From: Caryophanales bacterium
Lineage (GTDB): Bacteria > Bacillota > Bacilli > Bacillales > Amphibacillaceae
Reading direction: 5' to 3'
NCBI GenBank assembly: GCA_026168805.1
Contig: JAPFDS010000017.1
Span: 62,001-126,000, forward strand
Length of the DNA: 64,000 nucleotides
Position 1 is the first letter of the stretch; the number at the start of each line of letters is the position of its first letter. The notes under the pieces were generated by a model, which did no database searches, was not told where the DNA came from, and saw only the letters and a list, made by a program, of their open reading frames with translations. Positions 36,138-45,541 of the stretch are shown one piece after another. The translations under genes were made by a program, and so were the position numbers.

Positions 36138-36911
36138 ATGAAGTCGATTCAACATTGCTTTGAGGAGAAGATTAACCAAAACAAACAATTATTTGTACCT
36201 TACATCATGGCTGGTGATGGTGGAATGGATCGCCTTGAAGAAGACTTGCTCTTTTTGGAGCGATGTGGAGCCTCAGCCATTGAAGTTGGTATTCCTTTTT
36301 CCGATCCAGTCGCTGACGGTCCTACAATCCAGGCAGCTGGAATTCGGAGTTTAGAAGCGGGAACAACGCTAGATCAAGTTTTTACACAACTGAAGAAGAG
36401 TAAACATAAACGAAAGATACCTATTATTTTAATGATTTACGTAAATGTAGTGTATGTCTATGGCATTGAAGCTTTTGTTCAATCCTGTAAGGAATCAGGA
36501 GTTCAAGGTGTCATTATTCCCGACGTTCCTTTTGAAGAAGAGGATCTTGTGACCCCCGCTTTGAAGCAAGGAGGAGTTGAGTGGATTCGTCTCGTTGCAC
36601 TCACAAGCTCTAAAGAACGCATCAACCAATTAACAAAAGAAGCTGAAGGATTTATCTATGCTGTGTCAGACACAGGCACAACAGGTGTCCGGACTGAACA
36701 GCACAAAGACCTTTATCCTTTCTTACAAAGCGTTCAAGCAGCAAGCTCAGTACCTGTATTGGTTGGCTTTGGGATTTCTACAGGTGATCACGTTCGTGCA
36801 TTGCGTCCGTATTGTGATGGTGTCATTGTCGGAAGTGCAATTGTTGAATGGTTACATGAAAAGAAATATGAAGACATCCAATCGCTTATACAAGCCACCT
36901 TTCCAACATAA
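36138..36911 (+). CDS. trpA: Tryptophan synthase alpha chain
   Basis: TIM-barrel lyase releasing indole from indole-glycerol phosphate and tunnelling it to TrpB, 257 residues. Catalytic Glu and Asp lie in AIEVGIPFSDPVADGP and VIIPDVPFEEED; GFGISTGDHV and VIVGSAIVEW form the phosphate site. Start at ATG 36138 after AGGGAG. Last gene before a strong terminator. Confidence 0.95.
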   Translation: MKSIQHCFEEKINQNKQLFVPYIMAGDGGMDRLEEDLLFLERCGASAIEVGIPFSDPVADGPTIQAAGIRSLEAGTTLDQVFTQLKKSKHKRKIPIILMIYVNVVYVYGIEAFVQSCKESGVQGVIIPDVPFEEEDLVTPALKQGGVEWIRLVALTSSKERINQLTKEAEGFIYAVSDTGTTGVRTEQHKDLYPFLQSVQAASSVPVLVGFGISTGDHVRALRPYCDGVIVGSAIVEWLHEKKYEDIQSLIQATFPT

Positions 36912-36958
36912 AAAAATAGCGCATGTGCCGATTTGATGGGGCACATGTGCTATTTTTT
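36911..36958. terminator. Terminator of the trp operon
   Basis: A 19-position stem (36911-36929 with 36940-36958, one G-U) with A and T runs at its ends; it also serves the convergent regulator gene. Confidence 0.9.
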
Positions 36959-36974
36959 GTATCATTCGTGGTAT

Positions 36975-37604
36975 TTACTCTTCTCCACGAATTTCTTTTA
37001 AGTAATTGTAAATCGTAAATCTAGAAATATCCATTTTCTCTGAAATAATTGGAATGCTTTTGTGGATCGTAAAAGCCCCCTTCTTATCTAAGTAAGCTAT
37101 GAGTCGTACGCGTTCGTTTTTATGCATTAATGGAACAGGTTTTCCAATTCGGGCTACCGCTTGATTATATAAATCTTCTAAAATATAATCGACACTATTC
37201 TGTCGTTCAATGGCATGATCTAAATCCTCACCTACATTCATCATCTCTCCTAATATTGAATGCGCAATTGAAATATTTGTATAATCAAAATTCACGCCTA
37301 ATGCATAGTGATACCCTTCACCTTTTACATGAAATGTTGAGCTTTTTAACATGTTACTATGTTTTGAAGCGCCTTTATAATTGACGATATCGCTACCTTT
37401 AAAAAACTCCTCTACATCTTTTGTTCCAAGGATTTTAAATGGATCTCCAACTTCCCGTTGAGTAACATGCTTATTTGCAATATAAATGATTGATGAATCA
37501 AAATTTAGCATATCATGAATGACTACCTCGCAATTTTCACCAAACATTTCTGCTAAACCATCACTTATTCGTTTTAAAAAATCAAGTGTGCGTTCTTTTT
37601 CCAC
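36975..37604 (-). CDS. YheO/DauR-like PAS-HTH transcriptional regulator
   Basis: 209-residue DNA-binding protein. The N-terminal YheO-like PAS region (about 5-120, LAEMFGENCEVVIHDM and SSIIYIANKHVT) is followed by a C-terminal helix-turn-helix with DISRFTIYNYLKEI. The family includes DauR, a repressor of D-arginine use, but the effector and target here are unknown. The start is GTG at 37604 with AAAAGGAGG. Its stop faces trpA. Confidence 0.8.
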   Translation of the reverse strand: MEKERTLDFLKRISDGLAEMFGENCEVVIHDMLNFDSSIIYIANKHVTQREVGDPFKILGTKDVEEFFKGSDIVNYKGASKHSNMLKSSTFHVKGEGYHYALGVNFDYTNISIAHSILGEMMNVGEDLDHAIERQNSVDYILEDLYNQAVARIGKPVPLMHKNERVRLIAYLDKKGAFTIHKSIPIISEKMDISRFTIYNYLKEIRGEE

Positions 37605-37852
37605 ATAAACCCCTCCTTTTATTTTATTTTTAATTAAAGACTATATGTACGTTACATTCTAAGAGGGTAATTCATCATGATTAATGATAGTATAATATAA
37701 TTAACGTAAAAAAACTATTAATATATACAATTCTCAACACTTTTAATATGTGTTTGTCACGTGCACAAGGAACAAGAATAAGTCCTATAAGACGAGATAA
37801 TGTATTGAACATGATATAATTAAAATGTCTTTTATACAAAGGAGGCCTATTC

Positions 37853-38191
37853 ATGGCTACATTCAAAACATTGACAACACTACCCGAAGTAGATGCGTTT
37901 ATCGAAAATAACACTTTGTCTTTTTTATATCTTTCACAACCAAATTGTTCTGTTTGTCATGGATTACTTCCACAAGTCGAAGAACTATTGAAGAAGTTTC
38001 CTCACATTCAGCCGGCACACATACAAACGAATGAACTCCCTTCCATCGCAGGACATTTATCGATATTTACAGTACCTGTATTACTATTATTCGTCGAAGG
38101 TAAGGAGCACATTCGCGAGGCTCGAATTGTCCATCTAGACCAACTAGAGACAAAAATAGCATCCATTTATGAGAACTTTTACGAACTATAG
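37853..38191 (+). CDS. Thioredoxin-family protein
   Basis: 112 residues, thioredoxin fold. The active site is NCSVCHG (CXXC) near residue 34 with the cis-Pro loop FTVPVLLLF. The centre differs from thioredoxin (CGPC), as in small YdfQ/YusE-type proteins. A cytosolic disulfide role is inferred. AAAGGAGG precedes ATG. It is monocistronic and ends just before a family B repeat. Confidence 0.8.
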   Translation: MATFKTLTTLPEVDAFIENNTLSFLYLSQPNCSVCHGLLPQVEELLKKFPHIQPAHIQTNELPSIAGHLSIFTVPVLLLFVEGKEHIREARIVHLDQLETKIASIYENFYEL

Positions 38192-38203
38192 TTTATTGAA
38201 TGA

Positions 38204-38397
38204 GGTTGAGACAAAAGATTTTCTTAATTTAGCGTAGGAAATATACGTAGACAAGTGAAGAATGAACTGCAATTCTTCATCCCCGCGGGAGCAGAGGCCT
38301 CGATGAGACCCCGCAGGAAAGCGAAGTATATTTCCGAAGCGGGTAATTCCACATGTTACATTAGAATGTTCGTATATGAGTTAGCTTTACTCAACTT
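38204..38397. repeat. Palindromic intergenic repeat, family B, copy 2 (inverted)
   Basis: About 194 bp, an inverted copy of 26365-26599. In reverse order it shows GGAAATATAC, a CCCGCGGGAG core, GATGAGACCCCGCA, GAAGTATATTTCCGAAGCGG and TTAGAATGTTCGTAT. The GTTGAG/CTCAAC ends are degenerate and the far end is cut short. An extra hairpin (GAAGAAT/ATTCTTC) may act as terminator between the convergent genes. Confidence 0.8.
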
Positions 38398-38401
38398 CAT
38401 G

Positions 38402-39628
38402 CTATTCAATACTATGAATAATAACCTCTTCTTCATCCTTTAATGGGCGATTCGACATGAGATTACCGGCATACACCCATTCGCCTGTTGGAACATAAAG
38501 TACGTGTATTTCTCCAATGTTTTTGTTCGGAGCTTTACTATTCACGTATATATATAAATATTCTCCTTGATAGGATGTTGTATACGAGTGAACAGGGTTG
38601 TTTGTCGGTACCATTAAAGGCCCTGGCTGTTCATCGCTTCCTAATTGCCATTCAATAACCTCTAATTTTTCCTGATTCTCTTGAATAAGAAATACATCAC
38701 TGTTATCTTCATAAGAAATAAATTCTGCTCCATCTTTTACTTGTGAAGGTAATTTAAATGTATCAAGACTTTTTGTCCGAAAATCATAGGCAATTAATTC
38801 ATAGGATACTTTTTCTGTCTGGTTCTTACTAATTTGTAAATCATTTTCTATGTCGGTGTCCTCTTCCACAATTGCTTTCAACAACAGCATGCGTTGATCA
38901 GCCAAAATGGAATCGTGGTTTTCTATTGGAGCCACTCGAATATCCTCCGTAAAATCTTCTTGTTCCCATGTGTAAATAACATCTGTACTACCAATTTTTC
39001 CACGGTCTAGCTGAATGGTATATACGCGTAAATCGAATACAGTCAATCCATGATCGCTATCATGTGAATGACTCGTCACTATATGGAGATCCTCTCCAAC
39101 CGCATACATTTTTTCTAAAGAGATAAATGAGGATTGATCCCTTTTAGGAATTTCAATCGTCATTCGTGCCTCTTTCTGCAGTTCTTTATGTAAAACAGAT
39201 AAATTAAAAGCCATATTTACTGGTTCGTCATTTTTATATGTGCCCCAATCCATATCGGCTTGTACGACATATAAGTCACTTTCTGTGTACATGGATACAT
39301 CATCAACCTTACCTCGCATATACGCTGGATAGAGTTGTTCGAGCCTTTCCATTTCCGCATATTTATAAAAACCATTGAGGCGCTCTAAGGAGGGCATTTG
39401 TTGAACATACATGGTTTCTTGAAGATTATATGAAAACAAATGTGTATGTTCTCCAGTATGAAAATCTCCGTATAATGTAATTGGATGAACGACTTCTACA
39501 TTGCCTTCAGTTGTTTCTAGTGTAAAGGTCGGATATGTTTCTACTTCACGTGACATTTGAACATAAAATAACGAAAATATTATACTAACAAATACGACTA
39601 AGCCAATGGTTTTCCAATGCTTGATCAT
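38402..39628 (-). CDS. Membrane-anchored secreted protein of unknown function in YtrA-type ABC operon
   Basis: 408 residues: an N-terminal hydrophobic segment (about 7-25, TIGLVVFVSIIFSLFYV) is followed by a long extracytoplasmic domain built of repeated beta-rich blocks (VVQADMDWGTY, LHIVTSHSH, YELIAYDFRTK, EYLYIYVN), suggesting a beta-propeller-like fold. I do not recognise a named family. It is last in the gntR-ATPase-permease operon (17-base gap from the permease), so it may help sense or bind the compound handled by the ABC pair. Start supported by GGGAGGG. Confidence 0.65.
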   Translation of the reverse strand: MIKHWKTIGLVVFVSIIFSLFYVQMSREVETYPTFTLETTEGNVEVVHPITLYGDFHTGEHTHLFSYNLQETMYVQQMPSLERLNGFYKYAEMERLEQLYPAYMRGKVDDVSMYTESDLYVVQADMDWGTYKNDEPVNMAFNLSVLHKELQKEARMTIEIPKRDQSSFISLEKMYAVGEDLHIVTSHSHDSDHGLTVFDLRVYTIQLDRGKIGSTDVIYTWEQEDFTEDIRVAPIENHDSILADQRMLLLKAIVEEDTDIENDLQISKNQTEKVSYELIAYDFRTKSLDTFKLPSQVKDGAEFISYEDNSDVFLIQENQEKLEVIEWQLGSDEQPGPLMVPTNNPVHSYTTSYQGEYLYIYVNSKAPNKNIGEIHVLYVPTGEWVYAGNLMSNRPLKDEEEVIIHSIE

Positions 39629-39645
39629 CTACCATACCCTCCCTT

Positions 39646-40479
39646 TTACACGTGTACTTTCTTCTCTAATAAATAAGTGCTTACTCGAATGGAGATATAA
39701 GCAGAGATTAAAAATAAGCCTACTTGGATCCAAAACATTTCAGCAGGATAGACAAACGAGCGCTGCAAAATTATTTCTGTAATCGAAGGTGAAATCAATA
39801 ATACAATAGACCCAATGATATACATAAGACCATATATAATTCCTTTTAGATGGAAACTTCTTTCTAGCAAAATAGCTGTAAATACAATCGTTATAAAAAT
39901 AAACATACCGCCAAATAATGTAAAAAACTGTACGGTTGTAAAAGGAAAGAAAATGGTTAAATAATTGAACCCCATCACGATATCTAACATCGAAAGCGAA
40001 CCCCTAAAATCAATAGGAATATTTCCAGCAATTATCCATTTTCCAATATATAACACGAATAGTTGAAAAGCGATTATACCTATAACCATTAATAAGATTG
40101 TAACGGCTTTACTAATAAATACGTACGTTCGACTGACTGGAAGCATGAATAATCGGTAAATAAAAACATTTGCTCCATACCAATCTCTGTACCAAATAAA
40201 AAAGGTATAAGCAATCATATACACGATACAAAGCGATAAGGGAGCCATCACCCAAGGAGATTGAATAATTTGCTCAGGTGAAAATATACCAATCGCTTCT
40301 TGAATGGCAGGAATATCTAATCCGTACGTTCGAATATAATGTTCTACTTGCCCCATATACCCTTTTGACATGACAAAGAAACCGAGTATTTGCGTAAAAA
40401 ACATCACCGTGAGTAATGTGAAGTACATCCTACTCGCCCGATTAAATTCAAAAAAGATCAATCTACTTCCTTTCCGCAT
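39646..40479 (-). CDS. ABC transporter permease (YtrC/D-like)
   Basis: Integral membrane protein of 277 residues with about six helices, partner of the ATPase just upstream (17-base overlap). It resembles membrane subunits of small ABC-2-type exporters such as YtrC/YtrD in B. subtilis. ATG 40479 is preferred because AGAGG lies nine bases upstream; an earlier ATG (40485) is too close to that site. Substrate unknown. Confidence 0.65.
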   Translation of the reverse strand: MRKGSRLIFFEFNRASRMYFTLLTVMFFTQILGFFVMSKGYMGQVEHYIRTYGLDIPAIQEAIGIFSPEQIIQSPWVMAPLSLCIVYMIAYTFFIWYRDWYGANVFIYRLFMLPVSRTYVFISKAVTILLMVIGIIAFQLFVLYIGKWIIAGNIPIDFRGSLSMLDIVMGFNYLTIFFPFTTVQFFTLFGGMFIFITIVFTAILLERSFHLKGIIYGLMYIIGSIVLLISPSITEIILQRSFVYPAEMFWIQVGLFLISAYISIRVSTYLLEKKVHV

Positions 40480-41164
40480 GAGCATCTACCTCTTTAAGCA
40501 TATCTATAATCGTCTTTTTCTCCGTTTCCTCATCTTCCTCAATCTCTAACACACGATGTACCATGCCATCTTCAATCATTACGGCTCGATTCACAATGTG
40601 TTCTACCTCAAGCATATCATGGGTTGAAATTAAAATACCTCTATTCTCCATGAAGTGCCCGGTACATACATCTATTATTTGCTTTCTACTGTTCGGGTCC
40701 ACTCCTGAAAAAGGTTCATCAAGTAAAATATATTCTGCATCCATACTAAGCCCCAATAATATATCAACTTTCTTTCGCGCCCCTTTGGATAAGGCTTGAA
40801 TACGATCTGACTTGTGTAAAGAGAATAAATAGAGTAATTCAAGCGCCTGTTCATCATTCCAATTTTTATAAAACCCTCGCATGAAATCCATAGCATCGCC
40901 AACGGTCATCTGATTCAGCATCGTCGCTTGATCAGGGACATAAGATATGTTGTCATATAAAGAAGAATGGATGCGCTCCCCATCGATGGTTATGTTGCCT
41001 TTTGTTGGGTGTGTTAGCCCCATGATCATATTCATAATGGTTGTTTTCCCAACCCCATTACGGCCAACCAGGCAAGTTATTTGTTTTTTGGGTATCTGAA
41101 AAGAAATCTCTTTCAGGACCCATTTTCGTCCGAACCTTTTCGTTACATTCGACAACTTAATCAT
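40463..41164 (-). CDS. ytrB: ABC transporter ATPase (YtrB-like)
   Basis: 233 residues. Walker A GRNGVGKT is at about 34-41, Walker B is YILLDEPFSGVDP, and the signature reads LSKGARKK, degenerate as in many ABC-2-type ATPases. It overlaps the regulator's stop (ATGA) and the permease start, so it is translationally coupled. The YtrA-YtrB pairing and order suggest an antibiotic- or acetoin-related exporter (inference). Confidence 0.8.
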   Translation of the reverse strand: MIKLSNVTKRFGRKWVLKEISFQIPKKQITCLVGRNGVGKTTIMNMIMGLTHPTKGNITIDGERIHSSLYDNISYVPDQATMLNQMTVGDAMDFMRGFYKNWNDEQALELLYLFSLHKSDRIQALSKGARKKVDILLGLSMDAEYILLDEPFSGVDPNSRKQIIDVCTGHFMENRGILISTHDMLEVEHIVNRAVMIEDGMVHRVLEIEEDEETEKKTIIDMLKEVDAHAERK

Positions 41165-41547
41165 GACTCTTTCACCTCTTTTTCCTGTTGCAGCTGACTT
41201 TTTATCCGGATAAGCGCTTCATCTACGGGTACTTGAATCATTTGCATCGATTCTACAAATGCCTGAACAGCTTGATGAATCAATTCCTCCCGTACATTCT
41301 TTAAAAGCTGTTGATCGGTCGTTATTTTGCTAGGAAAATTACTCTCTGTGTGAATGAGTCGTTCCTTTTCCATCTCCTTATACGCGCGTTGAACCGTATT
41401 GGGGTTAATTTCAAAAGCTTTGGCTAACTCCCTCCGTGAAGGCATTTCTTCACCAGGTTGTAACTCACCATTTGCGATGAGTACTTTAAAGTAATGGATG
41501 ATTTGTTCAAAGACTGGGTCACGTGTATGTAATAGTATTTCTCGCAT
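41161..41547 (-). CDS. ytrA: GntR-family regulator (YtrA type)
   Basis: 128 residues: an N-terminal winged HTH (residues 10-75, PVFEQIIHYFKVLIANGELQPGEEMPSRRELAK and NPNTVQRAYKEME) and a short helical C-terminus typical of YtrA-type regulators without an effector domain. It is first in the operon and presumably represses its own ATPase/permease genes. Known homologues respond to cell-wall-active peptides. AAGGGTG lies seven bases before ATG. Confidence 0.85.
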   Translation of the reverse strand: MREILLHTRDPVFEQIIHYFKVLIANGELQPGEEMPSRRELAKAFEINPNTVQRAYKEMEKERLIHTESNFPSKITTDQQLLKNVREELIHQAVQAFVESMQMIQVPVDEALIRIKSQLQQEKEVKES

Positions 41548-41665
41548 AAGGTATCACCCTTCTATTTACATGTATGTATTAATTGATGCATACATGAACT
41601 ATATTCATTATCACACATATTAGCTCCGATGGCTAAATTCCTGTTGATATATACACAAAAAAGAA

Positions 41666-41711
41666 AATGCGTCAAAGAAATACCAATTGTTGGGAACTTC
41701 CTTGACGCATT
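41666..41711 (-). terminator. Terminator of the gamma-glutamyltransferase gene
   Basis: A 10-bp stem AATGCGTCAA/TTGACGCATT (41666-41675/41702-41711), extended by weaker pairs, is followed on the minus strand by a T-rich run. Confidence 0.75.
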
Positions 41712-41715
41712 GTTT

Positions 41716-43329
41716 TTACCACATGGCCACTGATCCGTCTGTTCTCGACTCTGATCCACCAATCAAAACGCCTGATTCATGATCGCGCCAAATAATCTGG
41801 CCACGTCCAAAGTTATTCGGTTCTACAACGTATTGAACATCGTGTCCTAATTGAGTCAACTCTTCGGCAATATGATGGTAAAATCGATGCTCAACCTCAA
41901 CTACATTTCCAGTACTCCATTTCCAACGGGGTGCATCAAGTGCTGCTTGAGGGTTTAACCCGAAATCAATCGTATTCATAACGACTTGTAAGTGTCCTTG
42001 AGGCTGCATGAGTCCACCCATGATGCCAAAAGGTCCTACCGCTTCTTTTCCTTTCGTTAAAAACCCTGGAATAATCGTATGAAATGTCTTCTTTCCACCT
42101 GCGAGGGCATTGACGTGATTAGGATCAAGTGAAAAATCATGGCCTCTGTTTTGCAATGTAATCCCATATCCAGGAACAACTACTCCCGAGCCAAATCCCA
42201 TATAATTGCTTTGGATAAATGAAACCATATTCCCTTCTCCATCAGCCGTACATAAATAAATCGTTCCACCTTTCGCCAAGTCACCTGGTTCATGTTTTTG
42301 TGCATAGTCTTTAATGAGTGAACGGCGTTCTTCCGCATATGCTTCGTCGAGCAATTCCTCAGTTGTGTGATTCATTTTTTCTAGATCAGTTACGTATTTC
42401 AAACCGTCAGCAAAAGCTAATTTCATCGCTTCAATTTGTTGATGGTACGTCTTAACTGATTCCTTTTCTCGAAATTCAAAGCCTTTTAAAATATTTAGGG
42501 CTTGCAATGTAATAATCCCTTGTCCGTTTGGAGGTATTTCCCATACGTCATATCCTCGATAATTCACTTTGATAGGATCTACCCATTCGGGCTGATTCGC
42601 TGCTAAGTCTTCTTTCGTGATAAACCCACCATATTCCTTTGAAAAGGATGCAATTTCATCCGCAATTTCGCCCGTATAAAAAGACTCCGAATTTGTTTCA
42701 GCAAGTAAACGCAATGTGCGGGCATGATATGGTGAAGACCATATCTCCCCTGGCAATGGCGCACGACCTTTTGGAGCAAATGTGGTAAACCAATGATCAA
42801 ATTCTTTTCCTTTTAATTGTTTCTTAAAGATTTGAAATGCACGTTGCCAGTATTTACTTAAGGTTACAGAAACGGGAAACCCCTCTTCAGCATAAGTAAT
42901 GGCAGGTTGTAACACTTCTTTAAAAGGAAGTTTTCCAAAGCGCTCAGATAATTCCGCCCAAGCTGCGGGAGCTCCAGGGACAGTTACTGGCATCCAGCCA
43001 TATCTTGGCATGGAAGAATGTCCTGCAGCTTTTATAGCATCTATTGAAATAGAACGAGGAGACTTCCCGCTACCATTTAAACCGTGTAACTTTCCTTTGG
43101 TCCATACGAGTGCAAAAGCATCTCCCCCGATTCCATTCGATGTTGGTTCGACCACCGTTAAGCAAGCAGCTGTTGCAATCGCCGCATCAATGGCATTACC
43201 ACCCTTTTTCATAACTTCAAGACCGGCTTGTGATGCAAGTGGTTGAGATGTTGCAACCATACCATTTCGGGCATAGGTAGCATTTCGTTTAATCGGGTAC
43301 GGATTCGATACATTCGTAAAAGCTTTCAT
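41716..43329 (-). CDS. Gamma-glutamyltransferase-family protein (YwrD type)
   Basis: Ntn-hydrolase precursor that cleaves itself into large and small subunits, 537 residues. The catalytic threonine is expected in GGTIYLC near residue 362; conserved stretches are SNGIGGDAFALVW, WMPVTVPGAPAAW, SFIQSNYMGFGSG and GIMGGLMQPQGHLQV. No signal peptide is visible, unlike secreted Ggt, so it is probably cytosolic, like B. subtilis YwrD. Substrate not certain. It is followed, 35 bases upstream in the same direction, by a creatininase-family gene, suggesting a small amide-degrading pair. Confidence 0.85.
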   Translation of the reverse strand: MKAFTNVSNPYPIKRNATYARNGMVATSQPLASQAGLEVMKKGGNAIDAAIATAACLTVVEPTSNGIGGDAFALVWTKGKLHGLNGSGKSPRSISIDAIKAAGHSSMPRYGWMPVTVPGAPAAWAELSERFGKLPFKEVLQPAITYAEEGFPVSVTLSKYWQRAFQIFKKQLKGKEFDHWFTTFAPKGRAPLPGEIWSSPYHARTLRLLAETNSESFYTGEIADEIASFSKEYGGFITKEDLAANQPEWVDPIKVNYRGYDVWEIPPNGQGIITLQALNILKGFEFREKESVKTYHQQIEAMKLAFADGLKYVTDLEKMNHTTEELLDEAYAEERRSLIKDYAQKHEPGDLAKGGTIYLCTADGEGNMVSFIQSNYMGFGSGVVVPGYGITLQNRGHDFSLDPNHVNALAGGKKTFHTIIPGFLTKGKEAVGPFGIMGGLMQPQGHLQVVMNTIDFGLNPQAALDAPRWKWSTGNVVEVEHRFYHHIAEELTQLGHDVQYVVEPNNFGRGQIIWRDHESGVLIGGSESRTDGSVAMW

Positions 43330-43363
43330 CTTCTCTCTCCTAACATTCTTCTAAACGCTAAAT

Positions 43364-44122
43364 TCACCTTTTGGATACACTAAACTCATCAATAAATGCG
43401 CTTAAGCCGTCAAGGGCTTCTTCTATAATTTTTTCCCCAAGCTCAACACTTCCTTTAGTACCGTCTCCAAGATTTCCATTGTTCGTAATTTCATTAAATT
43501 GATATACTACTTTTACAAAATCACTTTTCGTATATTGCAGCGCGAAAGAGTCCTCATTCATATCGCCCTTTTCAACCAAATCCTTCCGAACAATTTCTGG
43601 AACCATATATAAACACTCTGATATTTCTCGTTCGCAAGCATGTCCAAAATGTGTCGACTCAATTTCTTCTTGGATGACATTTTTGGCTGCATCGACAAAT
43701 TTTGTGTGGGCAATTTCAACATCATACTTGCGTGCAAGGTTTTCAGCAGCAACACCTATTGTCGTTGAGTTTCCACCATGGGCATTCACAAATAAAAACT
43801 TTTTAATTCCGTGTCTCTCTAAACTATGTACAATATCTTCTAGCACCGCAATCAACGTCTCAGGTCTTAAGGTAATCGTCCCTGGAAAGTCCATGTGATG
43901 AGGAGATACTCCATAGTTAATCGTTGGCGCTACAACCACTTTTGGAAATGAGCGCTTAGCAAGCAATGCACAAAATGCTTCCGCCCGGTATGAATCACAT
44001 CCTTCAGCAAGATGATGACCGTGCTGTTCTTGAGCCCCAATCGGAATCAGTGCTATATTAGCTGTTTGAAGTGCCTCTTTAATTTCAGGCCATGTCATTT
44101 TTGGTAAAATATATGCTTCCAT
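43364..44122 (-). CDS. Creatininase-family amidohydrolase
   Basis: 252 residues. The metal-site pattern of the creatininase family is present: PIGAQEQHGHHL (Glu/His), CDSYRAE (Asp), VNAHGGNST, and GHACEREIS (Glu). Family members hydrolyse creatinine, 3-dehydro-scyllo-inosose-type amides or formamides; the substrate here is unknown. The strong GGGGGA site precedes ATG. It lies just upstream of the YwrD-type gene in the same direction. Confidence 0.82.
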   Translation of the reverse strand: MEAYILPKMTWPEIKEALQTANIALIPIGAQEQHGHHLAEGCDSYRAEAFCALLAKRSFPKVVVAPTINYGVSPHHMDFPGTITLRPETLIAVLEDIVHSLERHGIKKFLFVNAHGGNSTTIGVAAENLARKYDVEIAHTKFVDAAKNVIQEEIESTHFGHACEREISECLYMVPEIVRKDLVEKGDMNEDSFALQYTKSDFVKVVYQFNEITNNGNLGDGTKGSVELGEKIIEEALDGLSAFIDEFSVSKR

Positions 44123-44328
44123 TTCTATTCCCCCTATGTTTAATTCACTCTACTAGTAACCGTTTTCAAAACATTTATAATTTAAATTATATGGTGTCTA
44201 AATAATCAAGTCAAGGTTCAGCTAGTCATTGTAACTCTTTGTTCATCATGCGTTCACACAGCAAAGGTATACTTCTCTTTGGATAGAAAAGACATCCTTG
44301 TCTTTTGGTACGAAAGGGGATATACCAA

Positions 44329-44724
44329 ATGAATTCTTACAGTACAATTTTACTTCGATTCGCAGCAATGTTTTCTTTACTTGGGGCATTTCTCGGAGCG
44401 CATATGGCTGGATCAGGCGACTTTAATTTCCAGTCTATTCACGCACACGTATTAGTAGTAGGTTGGCTATCTTTATTCGCATTTGCCGTTTATTATAAAG
44501 TATTCCGAAAAAAGAAATCACTATTAGCAACCATACAAGTTTGGACTGCAATTATTGGAACGATAGGTTTGACTTTCGGAATGTGGGTATACAAATTAAA
44601 CCCATTTAATTTTTCAGACCCAGTTCCACTAATCCTATTTATTGCCGGTGGAACTATACTTCTTGTAAGCTTCCTCATCTTCTTAGTGTTAACATTTATG
44701 AAACCTGAAGAAGATGTAGCTTAA
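44329..44724 (+). CDS. Small four-helix membrane protein with conserved-looking histidines
   Basis: 131 residues with four hydrophobic helices. Helix 1 ends in GAHMAGSG and helix 2 holds IHAHVLVVGWLSLFAF; this His pattern resembles heme-copper oxidase subunit I fragments, but no complete oxidase is present. Function unknown; heme or metal binding is possible. ATG 44329 is chosen for AAGGGGA seven bases upstream; an earlier in-frame GTG lacks a site. It is alone, 130 bases before the coat gene. Confidence 0.6.
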   Translation: MNSYSTILLRFAAMFSLLGAFLGAHMAGSGDFNFQSIHAHVLVVGWLSLFAFAVYYKVFRKKKSLLATIQVWTAIIGTIGLTFGMWVYKLNPFNFSDPVPLILFIAGGTILLVSFLIFLVLTFMKPEEDVA

Positions 44725-44857
44725 ATAAATTGTGTTTTATTCTCACACTTGATGTACCTATTCATTCATTGAATAGGTACCTTTTTTTGTTTTCATGCAT
44801 AAAAAACACTCGTTTGTGAACAATATTCCGTGAGTTCATAATATAGGAGGAGTTTCT

Positions 44858-45472
44858 ATGCATAACGAACAACAACAGCAAGGATATACAGAGTCTAACC
44901 AAATGGGCCAGCAACAAATTCATGCTGCACATTCTTTATTAGAAGCCCATAATACAATCGGATCAGTGATCGCAACAATTGAACAGTCGTTATTGTATGA
45001 AAATCATATTCAAGACCAGCGATTGATGCAAATGGCTCAAAAACAACGCACGTATTTACAAGGTCTATATAATACCCTTGTGGATACGATGAAAACTGGA
45101 CAAGATCCTGCAGTTCCGACGCAAACGTACAATATGATGGAAAGTACAAACGCGGTATTTGGAATGCAACCAGGTGCACCTAAGTCTCCAGCAGATTCCG
45201 TTCAAAAGATCAACGACGAATGTGTGTCAGGTTATTTGCTAAGTGGCCTTAAAGCAATAGCGACAGGTTTCACAACTGCAGCTATTGAAACAACCAACCC
45301 AGTCATGCGAAGGATTTTCGCTGATAGTGTACCAAATATTATCGAAATGGCTTATGAAATCTTCTTATACCAAAACCATAATCATTACTACGAATTGCCT
45401 CAGCTACAACAAATGCAGGCAGAAGCATTACAAAATGGTTTCGCACCAATGCAAGGTAATACGACTCACTAA
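44858..45472 (+). CDS. cotF: Spore coat protein, CotF family
   Basis: 204 residues, glutamine-rich at both ends, with the Coat F domain in the centre (QMAQKQRTYLQGLYNTLVDTM, MRRIFADSVPNIIEMAYEIF). It marks the host as a spore former. It is a single gene with AGGAGG upstream and a terminator after it. Sigma-K or sigma-G control is expected from its family but no promoter was assigned. Confidence 0.85.
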   Translation: MHNEQQQQGYTESNQMGQQQIHAAHSLLEAHNTIGSVIATIEQSLLYENHIQDQRLMQMAQKQRTYLQGLYNTLVDTMKTGQDPAVPTQTYNMMESTNAVFGMQPGAPKSPADSVQKINDECVSGYLLSGLKAIATGFTTAAIETTNPVMRRIFADSVPNIIEMAYEIFLYQNHNHYYELPQLQQMQAEALQNGFAPMQGNTTH

Positions 45473-45502
45473 TAGTTAAAGGTATTTTTATGCCAAGACT
45501 TT

Positions 45503-45541
45503 TAGACCATTTACTCTTATTCATCATGAGTAAATGGTCTA
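45503..45541 (+). terminator. Terminator of cotF-like gene
   Basis: A 14-bp stem (45503-45516/45528-45541) followed by TTTTC. Confidence 0.8.

Noticed and set aside
37681..37914. 77-codon minus-strand frame between the regulator and thioredoxin-like genes
   Set aside because: It overlaps the start of the thioredoxin-like gene and has no ribosome site or protein-like pattern.
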